A DNA stretch of 8,111 nucleotides, from assembly GCA_007119405.1 (NCBI GenBank), contig SKPT01000350.1:1-8111 (forward strand), given 5' to 3'. The notes below the pieces were generated by a model. The model was not told where the DNA came from. It did not search any database and worked only from the letters and a program-made list of their open reading frames with translations. The number at the start of each line of letters is the position of its first letter. The first letter of the stretch is position 1. The stretch comes from Phycisphaeraceae bacterium (GTDB lineage: Bacteria; Planctomycetota; Phycisphaerae; Phycisphaerales; Phycisphaeraceae). The position numbers and the translations under genes were made by a program. This document shows positions 1 through 6,037 of this stretch, one piece after another.

Positions 1-185
1 CCTCCCGCCAGAACCGAGCGTGCCCTCCTGGCCTTGATCTCGATGCCGGGCGTCGAACGGCGACCGGCAGTACCCAGATGGCACTTGCCATGGTAATACT
101 GGGCGGTCCGCCAGTCAAGTGCGGCGTTTGACCGGGGGCCTCCGAAGGCCTGAGCCGCAGCGCCACGGGGGCCGCTGGGCGTTGT

Positions 186-207
186 CCGGGTCAATACCCG
201 GCTTTTT
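186..207 (+). terminator. Candidate Rho-independent terminator
   Basis: A 6-bp perfect stem (CCGGGT at 186-191 with ACCCGG at 196-201) closes a CAAT tetraloop and is followed after one C by five T residues. The shape is that of an intrinsic terminator reading on the plus strand. It would end a transcript entering from the left edge or starting in the first 180 bases. The stem is short, so the call is moderate. Confidence 0.5.
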
Positions 208-393
208 CCCGTCAAGCGGCTCCCTCGCTCGCCAGGGCACGGTGCACCTCAGATTAATGTGGCAGACGAGCGACGCGGTAAGGTGGGTGCCACGGCGGCG
301 TGTCCACCGGTGCCTCGGCGCCGCGCACGGCGTGGGCGGTCGAGATCGTGCGGCCAACAAGCGTTTGCAAGGTAGATGGGCTTCGATGCGCCT

Positions 394-422
394 GGGCACT
401 GGCGGGCAAGCCGCCAGTGGCC
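394..422. repeat. GC-rich hairpin, possible dispersed palindrome
   Basis: CACTGGCGG at 397-405 pairs perfectly with CCGCCAGTG at 411-419 around a GCAAG loop. One G-G mismatch and two further G-C pairs extend the stem to 395/421 and 394/422. There is no T-tract on either strand, so it is not a classical terminator. It lies about 100 bases downstream of the argC stop and could stabilise or end that message. It resembles short palindromic elements scattered in intergenic DNA of planctomycetes, but only one copy is seen here. Confidence 0.45.
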
Positions 423-525
423 CCCCGGGTGTCGTACGTCATCCCCGCTACCTTTTTGCGATGCGCCCCCAGGGCATGGCTGGACGCCGGCGGGGTCGCG
501 GGCGTGCGGCGGTGCGGTGGGCGGG

Positions 526-1566
526 TCAGACCAGCCCGGCCGTCTCCTGAAGCTCGAACATGAGGTTCATGTTCTGGATCGCCTGGCCGGCGGCCCCCTT
601 CAGGATGTTGTCGATGGCGGCGAAGACGACGAGCATTACCGCCGCGTCCGTCTCCACGCGGCGCACCGTCACGTCGCAGAAGTTGGTGTCGACCACGTGC
701 TTGACGTTGGGCAGGTCCTCGCGCACGCGGACGAAGGGCTCGTCGGCGTAGGCGTCCTCCAGGGCCTCGAACAGCTCCTCTTCGGTGACCTCGGCATCGA
801 CGGGCTCGAGGTAGATCGTCTCGAGGATGCCGCGGTCGATCGGCAGCAGGTGCGGCACGAAGAGCACCGAGGCGGGCTGGCCGGCGGCGCGGGTCAGGCT
901 CTGGTTGATCTCGGCCTGGTGCTGGTGGTGGCCGATGCGGCTGTAGGCGGTGAAGCCCTCGTTGTGCTCGGGAAAGTGCAGGTGGGCGGCGGCCTTTCGC
1001 CCGGCGCCGGTGACGCCGGAGGCGGCGTTGATGATGATGCGCTCGCGGCGGGCGAGGCTGTGGGTCAGCAGCGGGGCGATGGCGATGGCCGCGGCGGTGG
1101 GGTAGCAGCCGGGGTTGGCGATGAGCTGGGCGTCGGGGATGTCGCGGCGGTTGAGCTCCGGCAGGCCGTACACCGCGCAGGGCAGGTGCTCGGCGTCGGT
1201 GTGCCCGTGGCCGTACGCCTGCTCGTAGAGCTCGGCGGTGGGGAAGCGGTAGGCGCCGGAGATGTCGACGACGCGCAGGCCGGCGTCGAGCAGCGGCGGG
1301 GCGTGGGTCATCGACGAGCGCGCGGGCAGGGCCAGGTAGACGACGTCCGCGGCGCGGGCGATGGCGTCGATGTCGATCGGCCGGCACTGGGCCAGCTCAT
1401 CGTCGACCCGCCCGAGCAGGCGCGGGAACTCCTCGCGGATGTCCGGCAGCTCATCGCGGTGGCTGGCCAGGTAGGTCAGCTCCGCCTGCGGATGGCGCAG
1501 CAGGCGGTCGATGAGGTGGTAGCCGGCGTAGCCGGTCGGGCCCACGATGGCGGCGCGGAGGGTCAT
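526..1566 (-). CDS. argC: N-acetyl-gamma-glutamyl-phosphate reductase
   Basis: This cytoplasmic enzyme carries out the third step of arginine biosynthesis: NADPH-dependent reduction of N-acetylglutamyl-5-phosphate to the semialdehyde. The 346-residue product has the usual family length. It opens with a Rossmann nucleotide-binding turn (GPTGYAG, residues 9-15), carries the catalytic cysteine in NPGCYPT (Cys154), the SGVTGAGRK segment (183-191) and the catalytic-histidine motif HQHQAEI (214-220). In that last motif the usual Pro is Ala. I chose the ATG at 1566 because MTLRAAIVG starts directly at the first beta strand; an in-frame ATG three codons earlier (1575) and a TTG at 1602 are alternatives. 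None has a strong Shine-Dalgarno sequence. The gene lies 133 bp downstream of the NusG-like gene on the same strand with an inverted repeat between them. No other arginine genes are in the window. Confidence 0.95.
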   Translation of the reverse strand: MTLRAAIVGPTGYAGYHLIDRLLRHPQAELTYLASHRDELPDIREEFPRLLGRVDDELAQCRPIDIDAIARAADVVYLALPARSSMTHAPPLLDAGLRVVDISGAYRFPTAELYEQAYGHGHTDAEHLPCAVYGLPELNRRDIPDAQLIANPGCYPTAAAIAIAPLLTHSLARRERIIINAASGVTGAGRKAAAHLHFPEHNEGFTAYSRIGHHQHQAEINQSLTRAAGQPASVLFVPHLLPIDRGILETIYLEPVDAEVTEEELFEALEDAYADEPFVRVREDLPNVKHVVDTNFCDVTVRRVETDAAVMLVVFAAIDNILKGAAGQAIQNMNLMFELQETAGLV

Positions 1567-1608
1567 AGCTTGCATTGTTGCGTCGCCGGGGTGACTTATC
1601 AAAGCCGT

Positions 1609-1699
1609 CGCCGCTTGCGGCTTCGCGAAGCGCCCCGTCGATTGCTCCGCAAGGCACCTGAAGCGGCTGTCGGAGCGCCCCGCGAAGCCGCAAGCGGCG
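1609..1699. repeat. Perfect 19-bp inverted repeat between nusG-like gene and argC
   Basis: The left arm at 1609-1627 and the right arm at 1681-1699 are exact reverse complements, separated by 53 bp. The right arm abuts the stop codon of the NusG-like gene. Eighteen bases of the arm recur exactly at 7328-7345, so this is a dispersed element. The spacer contains the palindrome CTTCGCGAAG (1621-1630) and a direct repeat AGCGCCCCG (1629-1637 and 1674-1682). There is no T-tract, so any role at the 3' end of the upstream message would be RNA stabilisation or Rho-independent pausing rather than a standard terminator. Confidence 0.85.
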
Positions 1700-2230
1700 T
1701 CACTCCAATGGCTCGAGCAGCGAGGCGTCGACCTCGACGCTCACCGCCTGGCCGAGCATGTCGACCTGGAGGACGAGGCGGTCGGCGTGCCTGGTTTCGA
1801 CCACGCCCTGGAGCCCCTTCATGGGTCCGGCGCGGACCTCGGCGCGGATGCCCGCCTTGAGATAGGGGTAGGGCTCGAGCACGGCCTCGCGATCCAGGGC
1901 CAGGCGGATGTTGGCCAGTTCCCAGGCGAGGCGCTGCTGGTCCTGGACGCGGATGATCTGGGCGAGGCGGCGGGTGCGGTCGGCCTCGTAGGCCTGCTCG
2001 GCGCTGCCGCGCAGAAACACGTAGCCGGGGAACACGGGCAGCTCCACGCGGAGCTTTCGCCGGCCGTAGTAGCGCACCTGCTGGCTCAGGGGCAGGAAAT
2101 GCTCGATGCCGCGCTGGGCGAGGTAGTGGGCGACGGCTTTTTCCTGGCGGGCGCGGGTGTGCAGGACGAACCAGCGGGGCGGGTCGTGGCGGGCGGTTGC
2201 GGTTGCGGGCGCGGGGTCGCCTTGGGTCAT
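1700..2230 (-). CDS. NusG/RfaH-family transcription elongation factor (specialised paralogue)
   Basis: The 176-residue product has the two-domain plan of NusG. An NGN domain runs from about residue 19 (RWFVLHTRARQEKAV) through LPVFPGYVFLR (64-74), and a C-terminal KOW domain has the signature AGPMKGLQGVVE (134-145) followed by LGQAVSVEVDASLLEP. NusG proteins bind the clamp helices of RNA polymerase and alter pausing and termination. The gene is not flanked by secE, rplK or rplA as housekeeping nusG is, so it is more likely an RfaH/UpxY-like paralogue acting on a particular long operon; many such operons make surface polysaccharides. Residues 1-18 form a low-complexity leader (TQGDPAPATATAR). 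Its ATG overlaps the TGA of the response-regulator gene by 4 nt (ATGA), indicating translational coupling. The target operon is not visible. Confidence 0.88.
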   Translation of the reverse strand: MTQGDPAPATATARHDPPRWFVLHTRARQEKAVAHYLAQRGIEHFLPLSQQVRYYGRRKLRVELPVFPGYVFLRGSAEQAYEADRTRRLAQIIRVQDQQRLAWELANIRLALDREAVLEPYPYLKAGIRAEVRAGPMKGLQGVVETRHADRLVLQVDMLGQAVSVEVDASLLEPLE

Positions 2231-2877
2231 GGCGTCAGCGTAACCAATCCTTCGCGCAGGGCGTAGCGGGTCAGGTCGGCGAGGTTGCGGAACCTGAGCT
2301 TTTTCATCACCTGGTAGCGGTGGGTGTTGACGGTCTTGATGCTCACGCCGAGCATTTCGGCGATCTGCCGGCCGGGGTGGCCCTCGGCGAGCAGTTGCAG
2401 GACCTCGCGTTCGCGTGGGGTCAGCGCGGCCATGCCCGGGCAGGGGTCGGCTTCGCCGCGGACGTAGAGGTCGACGACGATGTCGGCGACGTCGGGGGCG
2501 AGGTAGGAGCCGCCGGCGAGCACGGTTTCGATGGCCTGCTTGAGCTGGTCGAAGGGGGCGGACTTGAGCACGTAGCCGGCGGCGCCGGCGTGGAGCATCT
2601 GCCCGACGCGGCGGTGGTCGGACTGGCCGGCCAGCGCGAGCACGCGGGTGGCCGGCCGGACGCTGCGGATGCGTCGGGTGGCCTCGACGCCGTTGAGGCG
2701 GCTGAGCACCGGCTCGATGAGCACGAGCTCGGGGTTGGTGCGGGCGGCGAGCTCGACGGCCTGCTGGCCGTCGCCCGCCTCGGCGACGACCTCCAGCCCG
2801 AGCCGATACTCCAGCAGCGCGCGAACGCCGTCGCGCACCAGGGAGTATTCGTCCGCGATCAGCACCTGCGCCTTCAT
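2227..2877 (-). CDS. NarL/LuxR-type response regulator with altered receiver (Glu at the phosphorylation site)
   Basis: This 216-residue DNA-binding regulator has a receiver domain (about 1-122) and a C-terminal LuxR-type helix-turn-helix (about 150-212: LTPREREVLQLL, then GVSIKTVNTHRYQVMKKL). The receiver keeps the acidic pair (Asp9, Glu10) and the conserved Lys105 in GYVLK, but the phospho-accepting Asp is Glu55 (codon GAG at 2713-2715) and the conserved Thr/Ser is Ala83. The spacings 55-83-105 equal 59-87-109 of NarL, so the alignment is secure. It probably cannot be phosphorylated in the normal way and may be fixed in an active-like state. No histidine kinase is adjacent. The start at 2877 was chosen because MKAQVLIADE begins at the first beta strand. 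It is the first gene of a coupled pair with the NusG-like gene. Confidence 0.92.
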   Translation of the reverse strand: MKAQVLIADEYSLVRDGVRALLEYRLGLEVVAEAGDGQQAVELAARTNPELVLIEPVLSRLNGVEATRRIRSVRPATRVLALAGQSDHRRVGQMLHAGAAGYVLKSAPFDQLKQAIETVLAGGSYLAPDVADIVVDLYVRGEADPCPGMAALTPREREVLQLLAEGHPGRQIAEMLGVSIKTVNTHRYQVMKKLRFRNLADLTRYALREGLVTLTP

Positions 2878-2914
2878 GCTCGGTTTCCCCGGGTGGCGAT
2901 ATCGGCTTGCGCCT

Positions 2915-2943
2915 ATTTTGCGCCGCGGCCCATCCACGGGCAA
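2915..2943 (-). promoter_or_regulatory. Candidate promoter of the response-regulator/nusG-like operon
   Basis: Reading on the minus strand, TTGCCC (2938-2943) and CAAAAT (2915-2920) are separated by 17 bp, a sigma70-like arrangement about 40 bp before the regulator's ATG. The -35 hexamer is part of a 17-bp motif that recurs further upstream. Matches to consensus are partial, so this is tentative. Confidence 0.35.
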
Positions 2944-3053
2944 TGCCTTCCGCAGTGCAGCACAAGCTAGCCTCCTCGTCAGCAGTTTGCGAGTAAGGGT
3001 CTGCCCTAGGTTGCGGCGGGTCTGTCTCCGATGGCCGGGCCATCCGTGGGCAA
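2927..3053. repeat. Pair of imperfect 17-bp direct repeats upstream of the regulator gene
   Basis: Minus-strand TTGCCCGTGGATGGGCC (2927-2943) recurs as TTGCCCACGGATGGCCC (3037-3053) with three mismatches, 110 bp apart. The nearer copy overlaps the candidate -35 box. The placement would suit binding sites for an autoregulating transcription factor, but the repeat could also be chance or duplicated sequence in GC-rich DNA. Confidence 0.4.
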
Positions 3054-3264
3054 GGCAGCGCAGTGAACTGGTGGGATCATGCAGAACGCGGCCTCTGTGC
3101 CTGGCGCTCCGGCAGCGGGCGGTGCAGCGTGCGCGGCCGTGGCACGAGTTATCGCGGACATAGGTAAAATACAGATATACAAATCCTTATAACTAAAGTG
3201 AGGGCATTGAAAATGGGGTCGGAGGAGAAACTGGGAAAACTGGGATGACTTTACGGGCAACATC

Positions 3265-3293
3265 TTGGCGCCGGATCGCGAAACGGTTACATT
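3265..3293 (+). promoter_or_regulatory. Candidate promoter of the PEP-CTERM gene
   Basis: TTGGCG (3265-3270) and TACATT (3288-3293) are spaced by 17 bp, four of six matches at the -10 box. Transcription from about 3300 would give a 5' leader of roughly 108 nt containing the CACGCG/CGCGTG hairpin and the tandem GTTACAC repeat. The match is modest. Confidence 0.3.
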
Positions 3294-3407
3294 CGATTCA
3301 CACGCGTCCGCGTTGGCGCGTGCAGGCTCGCGGGCGGGACAAGAGGCGGTCGTGGATGTCCGCACTGGTTACACGTTACACCCGACGCAAGGGATCAGGG
3401 AGAAGCC

Positions 3408-4136
3408 ATGACAAGCGCACGCTGGTTCACCGTTTCGGCGATGGTGCTCGCACTCGGTGCCGGGCAGGCTCTGGCCACGCCGATCATCAGCCTCGAGGCG
3501 GGGTTCGCGACGGAGCTTGAGGCCCGCAACCAAGACAACTTCCAGGTCGATGAGGTTGATGACAAGTGGGTCTGGTCCGGTGGGCCTTGGGTGGAGGAGG
3601 AGCTTGGCTGGACGATCGAGTCGTTCGAGGTCACGTTCAGTGACAATCCGTTCCTCGCCAGCACCTTCACGGTGACCAACAACACGGCCCAGACGCAGTC
3701 GTTCGTGCTGGATCTGACGCTGCCGTCGGGTGTTGATTTCGCCAACACGCTCGCCAGTGGCTGGTTTGAGGCCAGCCTCACCGACAACACCGGTGACGGG
3801 GCGTCACTGGACGCGACCGCGGGTGAGGCGATGTACTCGGGCTGGGTGGCAGGGCAGTTGGTTCAGGAACTGCGGCCGTATCCCGACGGGCTGAGCTTCG
3901 CCGCCGGGGCGCAGGGGGTCGAGGTCGTGCTGAACCAGCTCAGTTTCGCCGACGTGGCCGGGCCGGCGCTGTCGGTGGGCGACCCGGTGACGCTGCGTCA
4001 TCGCGTGGACATCTCCGCCGGTGATACGGCGACGCTTTCCGGCGAGTTGACGATCATCGCCGAGCCCGGAGCTGTGGTGATGCTGGGTGTGGGCGCCATG
4101 CTGCTGCTCGGCCGCCGACGTCGACGCGAGGGCTGA
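3408..4136 (+). CDS. PEP-CTERM sorting-domain secreted protein of unknown function
   Basis: The 242-residue product has an N-terminal signal peptide (hydrophobic stretch about 7-19, ALA at 21-23 as likely cleavage site). Its mature domain is rich in beta-strand-like, Thr/Val/Asn-containing sequence and has no cysteine. The C terminus is a PEP-CTERM tripartite anchor: AEPG (218-221, a variant of the usual PEP), a short hydrophobic helix (about 222-235) and an RRRRR cluster (236-240). PEP-CTERM tails are recognised by exosortases and associate with exopolysaccharide production; the protein is probably delivered to the cell envelope or surface. The segment around residues 66-115 (LGWTIESFEVTFSDNP and TFTVTNNTAQTQSF) reads like a structural or adhesive beta fold, with no enzyme motif. 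The start is supported by AGGGAGA four bases before the ATG. The gene is a single transcription unit, divergent from the regulator pair and closed by a strong terminator. Confidence 0.85.
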   Translation: MTSARWFTVSAMVLALGAGQALATPIISLEAGFATELEARNQDNFQVDEVDDKWVWSGGPWVEEELGWTIESFEVTFSDNPFLASTFTVTNNTAQTQSFVLDLTLPSGVDFANTLASGWFEASLTDNTGDGASLDATAGEAMYSGWVAGQLVQELRPYPDGLSFAAGAQGVEVVLNQLSFADVAGPALSVGDPVTLRHRVDISAGDTATLSGELTIIAEPGAVVMLGVGAMLLLGRRRRREG

Positions 4137-4173
4137 TCGGCCGGCGGGACGATTGCGAGACCGATCCAAGCGA

Positions 4174-4202
4174 GGGCGCCCGCCCACAGCGGGCGCCCTT
4201 TT
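4174..4202 (+). terminator. Rho-independent terminator of the PEP-CTERM gene
   Basis: GGGCGCCCGC (4174-4183) pairs perfectly over 10 bp with GCGGGCGCCC (4189-4198) around a CCACA loop and is followed by TTTT. It lies 37 bases after the stop codon, which is the expected placement. Confidence 0.9.
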
Positions 4203-4254
4203 CGTTGGTCTTGTGCTCTGAGTTGGCCGAGTTTCCAGAACGAGGCCCGGGGCA

Positions 4255-4284
4255 TTGCCCAGGCGACGGGCGTGGCGGTAAACT
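4255..4284 (+). promoter_or_regulatory. Candidate promoter of the ketosynthase-like gene
   Basis: TTGCCC (4255-4260) and TAAACT (4279-4284) are spaced by 18 bp, 34 bases before the ATG and downstream of the preceding gene's terminator. The location is right; the box matches are moderate. Confidence 0.35.
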
Positions 4285-4318
4285 GCCTGCCTTGGAGACC
4301 GTCACGGACGATTCCCGA

Positions 4319-5650
4319 ATGACGCGACGCGTGCTGATCACCGGTGTCGGGCCTGTCAGCGGGCTGGGGCTCGGCGGCGAGCCGAGCTGGCAGGCGATCC
4401 TGGCCGGGCGGTCGGCGATCGGGCCGATCCAGGCATTCGATGCGGCGGGCTTCGACTGCCGGATCGGCGCGGAGGTGGCGGAATTCAAGGTCCGCGACTT
4501 CGTGCCCAAGAGCTATCGCAAGGCGACGAAGGTGATGGCCCGCGACATCGAGCTGGCGGTGGCGGCGGCGGACCTGGCGGCGCGCGATGCGGGGCTGGTC
4601 ACCCGCGGGATCAACGCCGACGCCGAGCCGAGCTACGCTCCGCCCCGTGTCGGCGCGCACATCGGGGCCGGGCTCATCGCCGCGGAGCTGGACGAGCTGA
4701 CGGCCGCGCTCGCCGAGTCGGCGACCGACGACGGTCGGCTGGACCTGCACCACTGGGGGCGGGAGGGCATGAACCACCTGACGCCGCTGTGGCTGCTGAA
4801 GTACCTGCCCAACATGCTCGCCTGCCACGTGACGATCATCCACGACGCGCAGGGCCCGAGCAACACGATCACGTGCAACGAGGCGTCGGGGATCCTGAGC
4901 CTGGGCGAGTCGCTGCGGTCGATCCAGCGCGGCGTCGCCGACGCCGGGTTCGTCGGCGGGACGGACGCCAAGCTCAACCCGATGGCGCTGCTGCGGCAGC
5001 ACTACGCGGGGCGGCTGAACACGAGCGACAACGACCGGCCGGGCGAGGCGGTGCGGCCGTTCTCCATCGACGCGGCCGGGGGGGTGGTCGGCGAAGGCGG
5101 GGGCATCGTGGTGCTGGAGGCGGAGCAGACGTTCAAGTCGCGCGGCGGCGGGCGCGAGGGGGGCGAGCCTTACGCGGCGGTGCTGGGCTTCGGGGCGTCG
5201 CAGACGGTCAACCCCGCCAAGCGCAACCTGGAGCCCGACGCCGAGGGCCGGGGCATCGCGGTGGCGATCGAGAAGGCGCTGCGTGATGCGGGGGTGGGGG
5301 CCGAGGCGATCGACCTGGTGGTGCCGTTCGGCTGCGGGGACCGGACGTGGGACGCGGCCGAGGCGGCGGCGCTGAAGCGCGTCTTCGGCGAGGCGCTGTC
5401 CGGGATCCCGGTGCGCTCGACCAAGGCGCTGGCGGGCAACTGCGGTGCCGGGGCCGGGGCGCTGGACCTGTGCGTCGCGGCGCTGGCGCTGAAGCAGGGG
5501 GTGATCCCGCCGGCGATCAACTGCCGCGAGCCGCTGGCGGGCATCGAGGCGGCGACGGCCGAGGCGAGGCGGGCGCCGCTGCGTCATGCGCTGGTCTACG
5601 CGACGGGCATCGGCGGGCAGAACGCGGCGATCGTGCTGGGGGCCGTGTAA
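4319..5650 (+). CDS. Beta-ketoacyl-ACP synthase-like protein lacking both catalytic histidines
   Basis: The 443-residue product has the FabF-type thiolase fold at normal length. Landmarks are RVLITGVGPVSGLG (4-17), the nucleophile region GPSNTITCNEASG (179-191, Cys186), DAAGGVVGEGGG (251-262), KALAGNCGAGAGALD (369-383) and YATGIGGQNAAIVLG (427-441). FabF enzymes condense malonyl-ACP with acyl-ACP using a Cys-His-His triad. Here Cys186 is kept, but the HGTG motif reads FGCG (Phe337 for the first His) and KxxxGH ends in Asn374 for the second His; the gate loop GFGG is GIGG. Decarboxylative condensation is therefore doubtful; it may act as a partner subunit, an acyl-transferring or acyl-binding protein, or catalyse other chemistry. 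No acyl carrier protein, ketoreductase or partner synthase is adjacent. The ATG was chosen because conserved sequence starts at residue 4; no strong ribosome-binding site is visible. Confidence 0.85.
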   Translation: MTRRVLITGVGPVSGLGLGGEPSWQAILAGRSAIGPIQAFDAAGFDCRIGAEVAEFKVRDFVPKSYRKATKVMARDIELAVAAADLAARDAGLVTRGINADAEPSYAPPRVGAHIGAGLIAAELDELTAALAESATDDGRLDLHHWGREGMNHLTPLWLLKYLPNMLACHVTIIHDAQGPSNTITCNEASGILSLGESLRSIQRGVADAGFVGGTDAKLNPMALLRQHYAGRLNTSDNDRPGEAVRPFSIDAAGGVVGEGGGIVVLEAEQTFKSRGGGREGGEPYAAVLGFGASQTVNPAKRNLEPDAEGRGIAVAIEKALRDAGVGAEAIDLVVPFGCGDRTWDAAEAAALKRVFGEALSGIPVRSTKALAGNCGAGAGALDLCVAALALKQGVIPPAINCREPLAGIEAATAEARRAPLRHALVYATGIGGQNAAIVLGAV

Positions 5651-5659
5651 AGGTCCGGC

Positions 5660-6037
5660 TCACGGCTTGAACGCCTTGAGCTGCAATTCCTTGATCGGTC
5701 GGTAGTGCTTCTGGTTGGCCGTCACGAGCGTCTGGGTCTGCTCGACGGCCGTCGCGGCGATCAGGGCGTCGGCCATGCTCATCGACGCGCTCAGGGCGTA
5801 CTCCTCCATGTAGATCGATGCCCGATGGCCGACATTCTCGGTCAACGGAAGCATCTCGAAGCCCAGGTCGGCGAGGAACCGCTTGATCAGCCGCATCTCC
5901 GCCTTGTCGCGCGCGCCCTGGATGAGGTCCATGTAGGTCACGAGCGACAGGCGGCGGGCAGGCGCGGTGTTGACAACCCTGGCCGCCTTGTCGTGGCTGC
6001 GCAACACCCAGATCAGCACGTCGGTGTCAAAGACCAC
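5660..6037 (-). CDS. vapC: VapC-type PIN-domain toxin ribonuclease
   Basis: The 125-residue product is a single PIN domain, the metal-dependent RNase of type II toxin-antitoxin modules; VapC toxins cut tRNA or rRNA and stop growth until neutralised. Visible acidic residues are Asp4 (FDTDVLIW), Asp37 (TYMDLIQGA, where most VapCs have Glu), Asp90 (MADALIAATA) and Asn108 (VTANQKHY). Those positions match the PIN quartet. Translation starts at a GTG (6035-6037), supported by AAGGGG seven bases upstream (6045-6050). The start overlaps the end of the antitoxin gene by 11 nt, so the two are coupled. The gene ends 9 bp from the convergent ketosynthase-like gene with no clear terminator between. Confidence 0.9.
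   Translation of the reverse strand: MVFDTDVLIWVLRSHDKAARVVNTAPARRLSLVTYMDLIQGARDKAEMRLIKRFLADLGFEMLPLTENVGHRASIYMEEYALSASMSMADALIAATAVEQTQTLVTANQKHYRPIKELQLKAFKP

Larger units (their letters stand above)
1..525. other. Left-edge region without a confident gene
   Basis: Open frames here are short or are antisense shadows of argC, and none shows a recognisable family motif. The first 96 bases on the plus strand read open to a TAA at 94-96 (31 codons with fairly high GC3), so the tail of a gene starting outside the window is possible, but nothing identifies it. What is visible is structure: an ATGGCA/TGCCAT hairpin at 78-91, nested stems between 104 and 159, a terminator-like hairpin at 186-207 and a stem at 394-422. 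The part nearest argC (about 425-525) shows no intrinsic terminator for the minus-strand transcript. Confidence 0.5.
2878..3407. other. 530-bp divergent intergenic region with an AT-rich patch
   Basis: No convincing gene lies here. The half next to the regulator carries its candidate promoter and the paired 17-bp motif. A GATGGC/GCCATC hairpin sits at 3029-3043. Bases 3161-3200 are only 25 percent GC by count, in striking contrast to the surroundings. They are followed by a perfect tandem duplication of AAACTGGGA (3228-3236 and 3237-3245). The half next to the PEP-CTERM gene holds its candidate promoter, a CACGCG/CGCGTG hairpin (3301-3322) and a tandem GTTACAC pair (3368-3381). A short reading frame starting at 3214 (11 codons) looks accidental. 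Confidence 0.6.

Noticed and set aside
1..96. Possible tail of a plus-strand gene ending at TAA 94-96
   Set aside because: Only 31 codons with no motif; a second frame stays open to 128, so coding status cannot be decided.
376..1860. Long plus-strand open frame (494 codons) opposite argC
   Set aside because: It is antisense to a clear argC, is dominated by Gly/Val/Ala/Asp repeats typical of the complement of GC-rich codons, and matches no family I recognise.
1700..3043. 447-codon reading that would fuse about 270 residues to the NusG-like protein
   Set aside because: The extension runs out of frame through the response-regulator gene and is Arg/Pro-rich; the ATG at 2230 overlapping the upstream stop is the natural start.
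3214..3246. Eleven-codon frame starting ATGGGGTCGGAG
   Set aside because: Very short, and half of it is the tandem AAACTGGGA repeat; no sign of selection as a peptide.
3998..5587. Long minus-strand open frame (529 codons) opposite the ketosynthase-like gene
   Set aside because: Its Arg/Pro/Leu-rich composition is that of a GC-rich shadow frame; the plus strand encodes a full-length recognisable protein.
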